Source of the DNA: CAZGQY01 sp964528035
GTDB lineage: Bacteria > Pseudomonadota > Gammaproteobacteria > Methylococcales > UBA1147
Assembly (NCBI GenBank): GCA_964528035.1
Contig: CAZGQY010000114.1
Span: 1-13,743 of the forward strand
Length of the DNA: 13,743 bases
Direction of reading: 5' to 3'
How positions within the stretch are numbered: the stretch's first letter is position 1; every line of letters begins with the position of its first letter. Positions 1-7,570 of this stretch are shown piece by piece. The translations under genes were made by a program, and so were the position numbers. Under the pieces are notes generated by a model, which saw nothing but the letters and a program-made list of their open reading frames with translations, was not told the DNA's origin and made no database searches.

Positions 1-1224
1 CGCGCTTATGCCAGTGCCTGTGGGATATTTTATGGTGTCTGTTATGCGGCGATCGTTGCGGCTGGTTCGGTTATTCCAGTTGCGGCACTGGCTGCGCTGG
101 GCATTATCGAAGTGCAATACCGGCCTATATCGCATGGGGTTCCGACCTCGATCAAACTGATGAACGCGTTTGCCGCGATGAATCAGCATATCGTTGAAGG
201 TTTTCCGGCACTGTCCGGACAGGTCGTACGGGATATTTCCAATAAGAATGGTGTCGATGAGTTTTTTTTCTACCCACCCTGTGAAAAGCGATCAGGATCC
301 GGCAAAGGTGGCTGTAAAGCACAACGCAACCGTGCCGGGCAGGAATCCGGAACGGATCTGCCGGTTGTCGGCGGCGATGGTTTGAGTATTCTGTCGATCC
401 GGCAGATGTGTCGAGGAGCCGATCAGGGGACCACAAGTACTTTTCATCACCGCGGAAATTATGCGACACACGGTTTTCCACAGGGTTATGGTCCCTATAC
501 TTATTCCGGTGCGGGAAGCGGTTCAGAACGTCACGCGCGCAATTATGTGAACAAAAAGTCATGGATTTATGTTCCCCTGGTGGCGCTTTACTGGGAAGGC
601 ATGGTACTGGAAAAGTTACCCGGCTCAGGATACCGCAATATGGACAAACAGGAGATCAAGGATAACAGCTTTACCCGGCGTTTGAACGATCACTGGGATA
701 ATAAAGTGTGCGGCAAAGGCAATAATGTTGATTTGCCATCGATTGATACCTCAGCTGGCCAGGCCGTGACCGCTGGGGTTGCCAATATCAATTTGCCGTT
801 CGCGGATGTTCTGCCGCGCTTATACCGGTTAAAAGGCTCCGGCGGTTTGAGCGGCTTGTCCGGAATCCATGCCTATAACAGTGATGATCTGCAGATTCTG
901 GTGTTTGCCCGGCGCAGCGACAGCAAGCGGATGTTTGCTTCGGCTTTTGAAAACGCACTGCTTTTTCCCGCTGGGTCGGGGGGTGGTGCCGATCCTTCCA
1001 GCTTCGCGGTGGCTCAGGCGATTCTATACAATCCGGTCTCCTACGATTTATACACCCAATCCTGGAAAGCGCGTCTGGTTCCGACAGTGCTACTGGATGG
1101 TAAGCAGCGACGCAAACAAGTCCTGCAAAAACTCAAGACCCGGGCGTCTGAAAAATTTTCTGTGCTTCAGCAACTTTATTCGAATGCCGATTCCGATCAA
1201 TTGGATGAATATAATGTGCATTAA
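1..1224 (+). CDS. TadG-like Tad pilus membrane protein, 5'-truncated by the window edge
   Basis: The reading frame is open from base 1, so the gene starts upstream of the window; 407 residues are visible. A GTG at 112 is an internal codon: residues before it form a strongly hydrophobic, Ala/Val/Ile-rich segment (visible residues about 4-36) that is probably a transmembrane helix. After it comes an amphipathic stretch (NAFAAMNQHIVEGFPALSG) resembling the helix that follows the membrane anchor in TadG-like pilus proteins, and then a long polar region without a recognised motif. Two cysteines at visible residues about 93 and 103 are set in a Gly/Ser/Lys-rich segment. It is likely an inner-membrane-anchored, mostly periplasmic accessory protein of the Tad pilus. 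The assignment rests mainly on position, directly before a TadE-like gene and the CpaB-TadA-TadB-TadC block. The family call is moderate; that it is a real gene is secure. Confidence 0.6.
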   Translation, partial: RAYASACGIFYGVCYAAIVAAGSVIPVAALAALGIIEVQYRPISHGVPTSIKLMNAFAAMNQHIVEGFPALSGQVVRDISNKNGVDEFFFYPPCEKRSGSGKGGCKAQRNRAGQESGTDLPVVGGDGLSILSIRQMCRGADQGTTSTFHHRGNYATHGFPQGYGPYTYSGAGSGSERHARNYVNKKSWIYVPLVALYWEGMVLEKLPGSGYRNMDKQEIKDNSFTRRLNDHWDNKVCGKGNNVDLPSIDTSAGQAVTAGVANINLPFADVLPRLYRLKGSGGLSGLSGIHAYNSDDLQILVFARRSDSKRMFASAFENALLFPAGSGGGADPSSFAVAQAILYNPVSYDLYTQSWKARLVPTVLLDGKQRRKQVLQKLKTRASEKFSVLQQLYSNADSDQLDEYNVH

Positions 1225-1279
1225 TTTTATCTGTTTTGGGAGTGATAGAGGGTCGATACGATGATAATGGTCGTGAACT

Positions 1280-2170
1280 ATGCGCAATCGTCCCGCTAAG
1301 AAATTACACCGCGGAGCGGCTTCTGTGGAACTGGTGTTGATTTCCCCGTTTCTGCTGCTGATACTGCTGATGATTCGAGAATCGGCGCATGCCATGCTGA
1401 TCAAGCAGGATGTGGTGGTGACAGCCCGCTCGGTGGCCTGGAACAAAAACCTCAGCGACCAATGTGATGCGGCATTCACCCTGGGCGGAAAGATCACAGC
1501 GCCCCTGGCAATATTATTCAGCAAAAAACGCTCATCCTGTGATGCAACCGAAGCCGTATCGAACGGCGGCAGTTACTGGCAAAAACTGGAACGTGCCGGA
1601 GTCAGGGCATCCAAAGGAAAATTGTTGGGCCTCGGCGCCAATGCCTCCGGGATTACCCGTGATGTACGCAAAGTTGAAAGTCCGCAGGTGGTGACCGCAA
1701 CAACACGCTCATCCTATAGCTACCGACTCGGACAGGATCAGGGGCGTTTTTCAATTGGCAGTCAGCATAGCTTGTCGGCGAATCGCTATTGGACGTCTGC
1801 CGAATCGACTCTGAAATTTGGCTATGACAGGATTCTTAGAGAAAAGCTCGGCAGTCGGGGGACTGCATCGGGCGAAAATAATACTCAGGGCACGGCGGCT
1901 CTTTTTCCGAATATGTTTTTTCCGACTCAGTCATCCGGCAGGTCTTCAGGGGCTTACAAATCGATACCGGGAAGCGGCGGCAATACCGAACAGAGAATGC
2001 GCAATAGTGGTGAGCAGGCCAGGAATACAGCAAGACGTGAACTGGAGGCCTGCAACACTCGGAATCGGAACAGGCCCGACGGTGTGCCGTTGGAGAATTG
2101 TACAGCGGATACGGACAGATACCGGGTAGAGTTGCCGCGCAGGGGTGATTTTTGGGAGAAGGGGCGATGA
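1280..2170 (+). CDS. TadE-like minor pseudopilin, long variant
   Basis: The 296-residue protein opens with a short basic segment, then RGAASVELVLISPFLLLILL, the classic TadE signature. It fits a prepilin-peptidase site: cleavage after Gly12 would place Glu17 at position +5 (G|AASVE) at the start of a hydrophobic helix (residues about 14-32). TadE proteins are pseudopilins of the Flp pilus, processed by TadV and needed for assembly. The remaining 260 residues are polar and rich in Ser, Arg, Gly, Asn and Thr, and are long for a TadE protein, which is usually under about 200 residues. ATG 1280 is the first start after an in-frame stop at 1274-1276; no good Shine-Dalgarno precedes it, and a 12-codon open frame (1261-1299) overlaps the start. 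The gene ends in an ATGA overlap with the next gene. The TadE call is based on the N-terminus only. Confidence 0.82.
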   Translation: MRNRPAKKLHRGAASVELVLISPFLLLILLMIRESAHAMLIKQDVVVTARSVAWNKNLSDQCDAAFTLGGKITAPLAILFSKKRSSCDATEAVSNGGSYWQKLERAGVRASKGKLLGLGANASGITRDVRKVESPQVVTATTRSSYSYRLGQDQGRFSIGSQHSLSANRYWTSAESTLKFGYDRILREKLGSRGTASGENNTQGTAALFPNMFFPTQSSGRSSGAYKSIPGSGGNTEQRMRNSGEQARNTARRELEACNTRNRNRPDGVPLENCTADTDRYRVELPRRGDFWEKGR

Positions 2171-3090
2171 CCGGATTGGGTTATCTTGTGGAAAAAGGCT
2201 TCAGGCTGGCGATTATTTGTGGCGTGTTGGCGACCACCATAATGCTTGGAGAGCTGTATCGGCCCAGCCCGGTACAGGCCGAGGTTTACCAGAATATTCG
2301 TCAGCAGACTTTGTCCTTGTTCAAATTAATTGACCGTGGACGATCCAGTGCATCAACACGACGGGTGGTTGTCAACGGCAACCGCATGACAGTTGAATAC
2401 AGCCGTACCGGGCAAATGCCGTCGGCGTATATTGACGCACTCGAGTCGCGTACTCAGCATGATTATACGGAGACTTTTCTTAACAGCGCATTGCCCGAAA
2501 ACGAAAAAAACATACTCAGGCCATTTTTCCGACCCTTCCGGTTTTACGATGGACGGCGACAAATATTTGGGCGCCTGTTGGGGGGTGATGCTGTGCAAGG
2601 AATCAATTTACTTGAACGATTGGCCAATGGCGAACCACTGGGCATGGCGGGTGCGGGTGGTTTTGTGGTATTTGCAAGTCCATCCGAGGACGACCGAAGT
2701 ACTCAACTGTGGAAAATCCAGTTTGATGAATCGTTTAACCCTTTAAAATTTGCCGGTGCCGGACGGGGCGATGTTGAGGGTCACGAATACCCCGGGATTA
2801 GCCGTTATCCGGGTTCCCGTCGTGCGCTTCATGTGTCTGAATTCAGCGCATTCTCAGAGGGACATGTGATTGCCTATGAAGGGCCCGATTCGGTGGAGGA
2901 ACATCGGGAGTTTTATCTTAAAGCACTGAAAAAATCCGGCTACCACCTGCTTCGCGAAGGCGAAAAGAATCCCGACAATGCCGTGTTGCACTTTAATGGT
3001 GACGGGCTTGAGTTGACAGTGTATGTTTCGAAAACAAACCATGGCTTGAATCCGATTCTGGACATGATACAAATACGCCGTACAGGATAG
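2167..3090 (+). CDS. Conserved-looking exported protein of the Tad operon, function unknown
   Basis: I do not recognise this 307-residue family. ATG 2167 overlaps the stop of the TadE-like gene (ATGA) and follows a purine-rich GGGAGAAGGGG, so it is preferred over the in-frame TTG at 2152. The N-terminus looks like a signal peptide: a basic n-region, a hydrophobic core (residues about 13-28) and a possible signal-peptidase site after VQA at residue 39. It could equally be an uncleaved membrane anchor. The body has no cysteine-rich or catalytic motif that I can see. The C-terminal 70 residues contain a segment built around EEHREFYLKALKKSGYHLL, followed by alternating beta-like stretches. Its place between TadE and CpaB, with a 5-base gap to CpaB, suggests a periplasmic accessory role in pilus assembly; that is inference from context only. 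Confidence 0.85.
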   Translation: MTGLGYLVEKGFRLAIICGVLATTIMLGELYRPSPVQAEVYQNIRQQTLSLFKLIDRGRSSASTRRVVVNGNRMTVEYSRTGQMPSAYIDALESRTQHDYTETFLNSALPENEKNILRPFFRPFRFYDGRRQIFGRLLGGDAVQGINLLERLANGEPLGMAGAGGFVVFASPSEDDRSTQLWKIQFDESFNPLKFAGAGRGDVEGHEYPGISRYPGSRRALHVSEFSAFSEGHVIAYEGPDSVEEHREFYLKALKKSGYHLLREGEKNPDNAVLHFNGDGLELTVYVSKTNHGLNPILDMIQIRRTG

Positions 3091-3095
3091 CGTTT

Positions 3096-3857
3096 ATGAA
3101 TAATTCAAAAAATATGTTGATTGCAAGTTTGGTTTTTGGGTTGGTTACGGTCATTGGCCTGTATCAATATATCGAATCGATCAAGATCGAGCAGGAAGGA
3201 TCCGTTTATGTGCGCTTAAAAGATGAGGTATCCATTAGCCGGGGCGATACGGTGAGTCGCAGTGACCTGATCGAGGTGACTTTACCTAAAGGACAAGGCT
3301 TCGAATCGCTCGAGCAGGTAGCGATAAAGAGAACAAAAGGCGTGGGTGCCTGGCTGGACGGGCGCCCGGTTAATCAGGATGTACCAAAAGGAAGCTTTCT
3401 GCTCTACGCGTTTTTTTCACAGACACCGGATTCCGGATTATCAGGGCAGATTGATGCGAAAAACCGGGCGCTGACCATCCCTGTCAATCAAACCTCAGCG
3501 GTTGGCTATTTCGTGGAGCCGGAAAGTCGGGTGGATATTTTAACCACTTATACAGAATACCAGCCCTCCGGGGTGTCAATGTCAGGCACCGGCAAGCCGA
3601 CACGCGGGCGCGTGGTCACTAAAACCATCCAGCAGAATGTGCGGGTACTGGCGGTGGGTGAGGTGTCCTCTCGCGCCGGCTACCTTGGGCGGGAAGGAGG
3701 CTACAGCACGGTCACGGTCGAGGTGACGCCTGTCGATGCGGAGAAACTGGTTTTTGCCATGACACAGACGAACAGTGGATTTATTCTGCTGTTGCGGAAT
3801 CCCGCAAACGATCGGATAGAGGTGATCCCTTCGGTTAGCTGGGAAAATCTGAATTAG
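3096..3857 (+). CDS. cpaB: Flp pilus assembly protein CpaB/RcpC
   Basis: The 253-residue protein has a membrane anchor at residues about 7-25, a SAF-like domain at about 36-105, and the diagnostic CpaB segment RALTIPVNQTSAVGYFVEPE (124-143), which leads into VDIL and a beta-rich C-terminal domain ending near 245. CpaB/RcpC is a periplasmic, inner-membrane-anchored Tad component thought to work with the secretin and the peptidoglycan layer. Length matches the family (about 250-300 residues). ATG 3096 lies 5 bases after the preceding stop, with AGGA about 9 bases upstream. In many Tad loci the secretin gene (cpaC/rcpA) and cpaE/tadZ come next; here the following gene is the ATPase, 15 bases away. 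The family call is secure. Confidence 0.94.
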   Translation: MNNSKNMLIASLVFGLVTVIGLYQYIESIKIEQEGSVYVRLKDEVSISRGDTVSRSDLIEVTLPKGQGFESLEQVAIKRTKGVGAWLDGRPVNQDVPKGSFLLYAFFSQTPDSGLSGQIDAKNRALTIPVNQTSAVGYFVEPESRVDILTTYTEYQPSGVSMSGTGKPTRGRVVTKTIQQNVRVLAVGEVSSRAGYLGREGGYSTVTVEVTPVDAEKLVFAMTQTNSGFILLLRNPANDRIEVIPSVSWENLN

Positions 3858-3872
3858 TTTTCGAATCTGATT

Positions 3873-5807
3873 ATGACGGGTACTCCGATGCAGATCACCA
3901 TTTACAACACAGATTCCGGCACTCAGGACAGCCATGCGCTTGATAAGGAGGTCATGACGATTGGACGATCTGTGGTGATCGATCGAGACGGGTCGTCAGA
4001 ATCCACTGATGGCAGAGGTTCGCCGCTGCAACCGGATATCGCCCTGCCCAGCCGTCTGGTTTCTCCCAAACATATTGTTCTGTCAAAACAGAATGGCCAA
4101 TGGATACTGGAGAGCAAAGGATTGAATCAAACCTGGTTGAATGACAACGAATTGCCGCCCGGCAAGCCGCACTCGGTGATCGCCGGTGACCGACTGAGCA
4201 TCGGTGAGTTCGAACTGGCATTTTTCGAGGATGAAGCGGTTGCCGAAATGCCGGTATTCAAGTCAGACGATGCGCTGCTTATGGATGTCGAGCGGGAAAT
4301 CCATGCTGATTTACTGGATCGCATGGATTTTCGGCGTGATCCGGATCTTGCCGAGCTGAAAACCGAGAAATCCAGACAGTTACTTGCTGCGGAGTTGCAA
4401 AAACTCATTGAGGCCAAAGTGCCGCGCCTGGAGCCCGATCATCTGGAAAATCTGACGCGAATTGCTGTATATAAAAGGGCCGGTTCGGTGATTATTTCTG
4501 CGGGAACCCCCGAGAGTTCCTGGCAACATGCGATTAAACGCGATGCGAATGCTCCTTTTGTCCGAAAGGTTGAGGAATTACTGAGCAAAATTCTTGATGA
4601 AACAGGCGCTCAACTGCAAGCTGACTCGCTGGATGAAGATTTCACCAGACTGGATCAGAATTTTCAAGCGGTGTATCAGACACATCATCTGGATTATTCC
4701 AGGGGCTTTCGAGAATTTCTGATCGCGGCCCTGGTTGAGCAGGATATTCTTGATCTGGTTTACGGATTGGGTCCGCTGCAGGATTTACTGAATATAACCG
4801 CGATATCGGAAATTATGGTTGTCGCCCGGCAGCAAATATATATTGAGAAGGCTGGTATCATTGAAGATTCTCGTCGCTCGTTCTTTTCTGATGAATCTTT
4901 GCATGCTGTAATCGAGAAAATTGTCAGTCCGCTGGGACGGCAGATTAACAGAAGTTCGCCATTAGTCGATGCGCGCCTTGCGGACGGTTCACGGGTAAAC
5001 GCAATTATTCCGCCTTTAGCGCTGAAAGGACCCTGCCTGACCATACGGAAATTTTCCAAAATTCCTCTGAATATCCGCAAACTGATTGGTTTTGGCGCAC
5101 TCAACGAACAAATGAACGGATTTTTAAAGGCCTGTGTCGTCGCCGAGAAAAATGTGATTGTATCCGGTGGCACCGGTTCTGGAAAAACCACCTTGCTGAA
5201 TTGTCTTTCGCAACATATTCCGGGCAAGGATCGAATCGTTACGATCGAGGACACCGCCGAGCTGCAGTTGCAACAAAGCCATGTGGTCACACTGGAATCG
5301 CGTCCTGCGAATATGGAGGGCAAAGGTGAAATAAGCATCCAGGATCTGGTAAAAAACGCCTTAAGAATGCGCCCCGACCGGATCATCGTGGGCGAGTGTC
5401 GCGGCGCCGAAGCGCTCGATATGTTACAGGCAATGAATACCGGACACGACGGTTCCATGACCACCGGGCATGCGAATTCACCGGAGGATATGATGTTGCG
5501 AATCGAAACCATGGTGTTGATGGGCACCGACATGCCGTTGTCGGCGATTCGCGAACAAATTCGTGCGGCTCTGGATATCGTCGTTCAGTTGAACCGCTTT
5601 GCCGACGGCAGCCGGCGTGTCACGCATATTGCTGAAGTCACAGCGATTGACCCGCAGAGCGGCCGTCTGGTGGTTGAGGATATTTTTTCTTACCGTTCGG
5701 CAAAAGCCGGCAGTGACCGCGGCCAGTTTCGCTTTAGCGGATATATCCCTTCGTTTATCGATGAATTATTGAATGCAGACGAGGCGGGTCTGGATGTTTT
5801 TTTCTGA
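3873..5807 (+). CDS. tadA: FHA-domain/TadA (CpaF) fusion: Tad pilus secretion ATPase
   Basis: TadA is the cytoplasmic hexameric ATPase that powers Flp pilus assembly through TadB/TadC. This 644-residue version carries an FHA domain at residues about 6-118, with the phosphothreonine-binding signature intact: Gly31-Arg32, Ser64-x-x-His67 and Asn90. A helical CpaF-type N-terminal region (136-200) follows, then an extra segment of about 85 residues, then GLGPL (298-302) and the ATPase core. The core has Walker A GGTGSGKT (432-439, Lys438), the Asp box TIEDTAEL (457-464), Walker B RIIVGE (503-508, Glu508) and the His box GHDGSMTTGHANS (524-536). All catalytic motifs look intact. CpaF proteins without FHA are usually about 450-500 residues. 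The start could be ATG 3873 or ATG 3888 (Met6); neither has a strong ribosome site and both keep the FHA domain. A T7 run sits just before the stop. Confidence 0.96.
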   Translation: MTGTPMQITIYNTDSGTQDSHALDKEVMTIGRSVVIDRDGSSESTDGRGSPLQPDIALPSRLVSPKHIVLSKQNGQWILESKGLNQTWLNDNELPPGKPHSVIAGDRLSIGEFELAFFEDEAVAEMPVFKSDDALLMDVEREIHADLLDRMDFRRDPDLAELKTEKSRQLLAAELQKLIEAKVPRLEPDHLENLTRIAVYKRAGSVIISAGTPESSWQHAIKRDANAPFVRKVEELLSKILDETGAQLQADSLDEDFTRLDQNFQAVYQTHHLDYSRGFREFLIAALVEQDILDLVYGLGPLQDLLNITAISEIMVVARQQIYIEKAGIIEDSRRSFFSDESLHAVIEKIVSPLGRQINRSSPLVDARLADGSRVNAIIPPLALKGPCLTIRKFSKIPLNIRKLIGFGALNEQMNGFLKACVVAEKNVIVSGGTGSGKTTLLNCLSQHIPGKDRIVTIEDTAELQLQQSHVVTLESRPANMEGKGEISIQDLVKNALRMRPDRIIVGECRGAEALDMLQAMNTGHDGSMTTGHANSPEDMMLRIETMVLMGTDMPLSAIREQIRAALDIVVQLNRFADGSRRVTHIAEVTAIDPQSGRLVVEDIFSYRSAKAGSDRGQFRFSGYIPSFIDELLNADEAGLDVFF

Positions 5808-5819
5808 CTGGAACCGTTC

Positions 5820-6677
5820 ATGGATATAGGCCAATTTTTAATTCTGCTGTGTGCTTTTTGCGCATCGGCGCTGTTGTTTTACCCGACTGTCGGTATGCTT
5901 GATGCAAAGTGCCGGAGCCTCTGGGGCCTGGGAGAGCACGCTTCCGAGTCCGCGATTCAGGATCTGTTTATCCAGGGTACCACCGCCCGTGAAGTTATAT
6001 TTTATACCCTGGGCGGCGTTATTATTACGTTTTGGGTGCTGGCGGCTTTTGTGGGAAGTGGTTTATTGGGCTTGGTGGGTGGCATTGCGGCCTGTTTTTT
6101 GCCGCGGCTGATTTTTGCCTATCTCAAAGAAGCCCGTTTGCAAAAGTTTGAGGAACAGCTTCCTGCAGCATTGGACCAGATGGTCAGTTCAGCAAAATCG
6201 GGTTCTAACCTGATGCAGGCGATTGAAGATGTATCAAGCAACCTGTCGGCACCGGTGAACCAGGAATTTGGCCTGATTGTTCATAATATTCGTCTGGGTG
6301 ACGAACTGGGCAGTGCCCTGACCAAGGCGCGATTGAGAATTGCCCGGCCTGGCTTTGATCTGCTTGTTGCGGTGCTGTTGGTGAACAAGGATTCCGGCGG
6401 GGATTTGCCCAAAGCACTGGAAGTGATGTCTGCGTCCTTTATCGAAATATGGCGTCTTGAGCAGAAACTGGTGACCGCTTCCGCGGAGGCCAGGAAAGCC
6501 GTGAAACTGATTGCCGCGATGCCTTTTCTGATCTATCTGATGGTGGCTTTGGCACAGCCCGAAATGGTCGCGCCGCTCACCGCAAGTATCGCCGGCTATA
6601 GCCTGCTGGCGTTTGCCTCGATTTTGTACATGGCGGCGTTATGGTGGTTGAGAAAAATGCTGAGGATTGTGGTATGA
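5820..6677 (+). CDS. tadB: Flp pilus inner-membrane platform protein TadB
   Basis: The 285-residue membrane protein has hydrophobic segments at about 5-22, 59-78, 80-100, 228-245 and 258-276, and a cytoplasmic T2SSF (GspF-type) domain at about 110-225, including FEEQLPAALDQMVSSAKSGS and VNKDSGGDLPKALEVMS, both typical of TadB. TadB pairs with TadC to form the platform on which TadA acts. The first 55 residues, between helix 1 and helix 2, include a Cys- and Trp-containing loop that I cannot assign. The gene starts 12 bases after tadA with only a weak GGAA upstream, and its stop overlaps the tadC start (ATGA at 6674-6677). TadB and TadC share the same fold, so the TadB label rests on being the first of the pair after tadA, which is the usual order. 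Confidence 0.94.
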   Translation: MDIGQFLILLCAFCASALLFYPTVGMLDAKCRSLWGLGEHASESAIQDLFIQGTTAREVIFYTLGGVIITFWVLAAFVGSGLLGLVGGIAACFLPRLIFAYLKEARLQKFEEQLPAALDQMVSSAKSGSNLMQAIEDVSSNLSAPVNQEFGLIVHNIRLGDELGSALTKARLRIARPGFDLLVAVLLVNKDSGGDLPKALEVMSASFIEIWRLEQKLVTASAEARKAVKLIAAMPFLIYLMVALAQPEMVAPLTASIAGYSLLAFASILYMAALWWLRKMLRIVV

Positions 6678-7567
6678 GCCTGTTGTTTTTGTACACGCTG
6701 GCATTCGTTACAGGATTTTGCCTGCTGCGGGGGCTTTGGCTTGCGTGGGCTCCTCGAATTGAAATCGCCGCGCGTAAAGCCGGGGACAGTCCTCGTAAAA
6801 ATGTGTTTAGGGAATCGATGTTTTCGTCGTTGATCCACTGGGCTGCAGAGCTGCTTGAAGGATTTGTTACTAAACAAAAACTGCAACGGATTGAATTAAA
6901 ACTGACCCAGGCGGGCCGTCCCGGTGGCGATATCAAGGGTGCAGAATATCTGGGCGTCGTCTGGCTGGCTGCTGCCTCAGGTTTTAGCTTTTTGTTTTTA
7001 ATGCTGAATATTTCTGCAAGCGGTTTTTTGTTCAGTTTGATGTTTGCCACGATGGCGGGTGCTCTGATCTATTGGTTGGGATTGGTGATGCTGGATAGTT
7101 GGGTTGATGATAGAAAATTACTGGTTTCCAGGCAATTTCCGTATTTTCTGGACCTGTCAGTGATGATTGTCGAGGCGGGCGAAGACATACTGGGAGCCAT
7201 TCGTATCTATATACGGGACAACCCCGATAAGGAACTGACCGAGGAACTGCAAAGGACGGTGGCCGAGATTGATCTCGGCGGTACCCTCGAAGAAGCTTTG
7301 GAGCATCTTAATGCACGACTGGTCTCGGAAGACATTCAGAATACACTATTTGCCATTGTGCAGGGCCGTCGTAAAGGTACGAAAATGGCGGATATTCTGC
7401 AAAATCAGGCCGAATCCATGCGCTTTCGTCGCTCACAAACTGCTGAGCGGGCAGCGGAAGAATTGAAGGTGCGCTTACAGGGGCCAACCATTTTGATGAT
7501 GGTGTCGGTACTGTTATTGATCCTCGGTCCAGCAATTCTGGATATTGCCGAAGGGGGGCTTTTTTAA
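6674..7567 (+). CDS. tadC: Flp pilus inner-membrane platform protein TadC
   Basis: The 297-residue protein has membrane segments at about 3-20, 92-112, 115-139 and 271-290, and a T2SSF domain at about 150-265 with FPYFLDLSVMIVEAGEDILG, GGTLEEALEHL and the basic RRKGTKMADILQNQAE motif typical of TadC. It is the partner of TadB in the inner-membrane platform. ATG 6674 is chosen because it overlaps the tadB stop as ATGA and follows GAGGA; an ATG 33 bases further upstream (6641) would only add a tail lying inside tadB. The last codons run through G6-C-T6 (7553-7565) to the stop at 7565-7567. A one-base change in either run would move the stop to the TGA at 7572-7574, which overlaps the next start codon. 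Confidence 0.94.
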   Translation: MSLLFLYTLAFVTGFCLLRGLWLAWAPRIEIAARKAGDSPRKNVFRESMFSSLIHWAAELLEGFVTKQKLQRIELKLTQAGRPGGDIKGAEYLGVVWLAAASGFSFLFLMLNISASGFLFSLMFATMAGALIYWLGLVMLDSWVDDRKLLVSRQFPYFLDLSVMIVEAGEDILGAIRIYIRDNPDKELTEELQRTVAEIDLGGTLEEALEHLNARLVSEDIQNTLFAIVQGRRKGTKMADILQNQAESMRFRRSQTAERAAEELKVRLQGPTILMMVSVLLLILGPAILDIAEGGLF

Positions 7568-7570
7568 GCA

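Noticed and set aside
112..114. GTG as the start of the first gene
   Set aside because: The frame is open to base 1 and the residues before it form a membrane helix, so the gene simply begins outside the window.
1090..1524. 144-codon - strand frame spanning the TadG-like/TadE-like junction
   Set aside because: It crosses a gene boundary and lies opposite the conserved TadE N-terminus; no ribosome site or domain supports it.
4760..5533. Long open frame (257 codons) on the - strand opposite the TadA ATPase core
   Set aside because: The + strand carries all TadA motifs in this stretch; the antisense translation is Ser/Ile-rich with no recognisable domain, which is a codon-bias shadow.
7559..7570. 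GCTTTTTTAAGC as a terminator hairpin after tadC
   Set aside because: The stem is only four bases, has no T-tract after it, and sits 3 bases before a coupled downstream gene.
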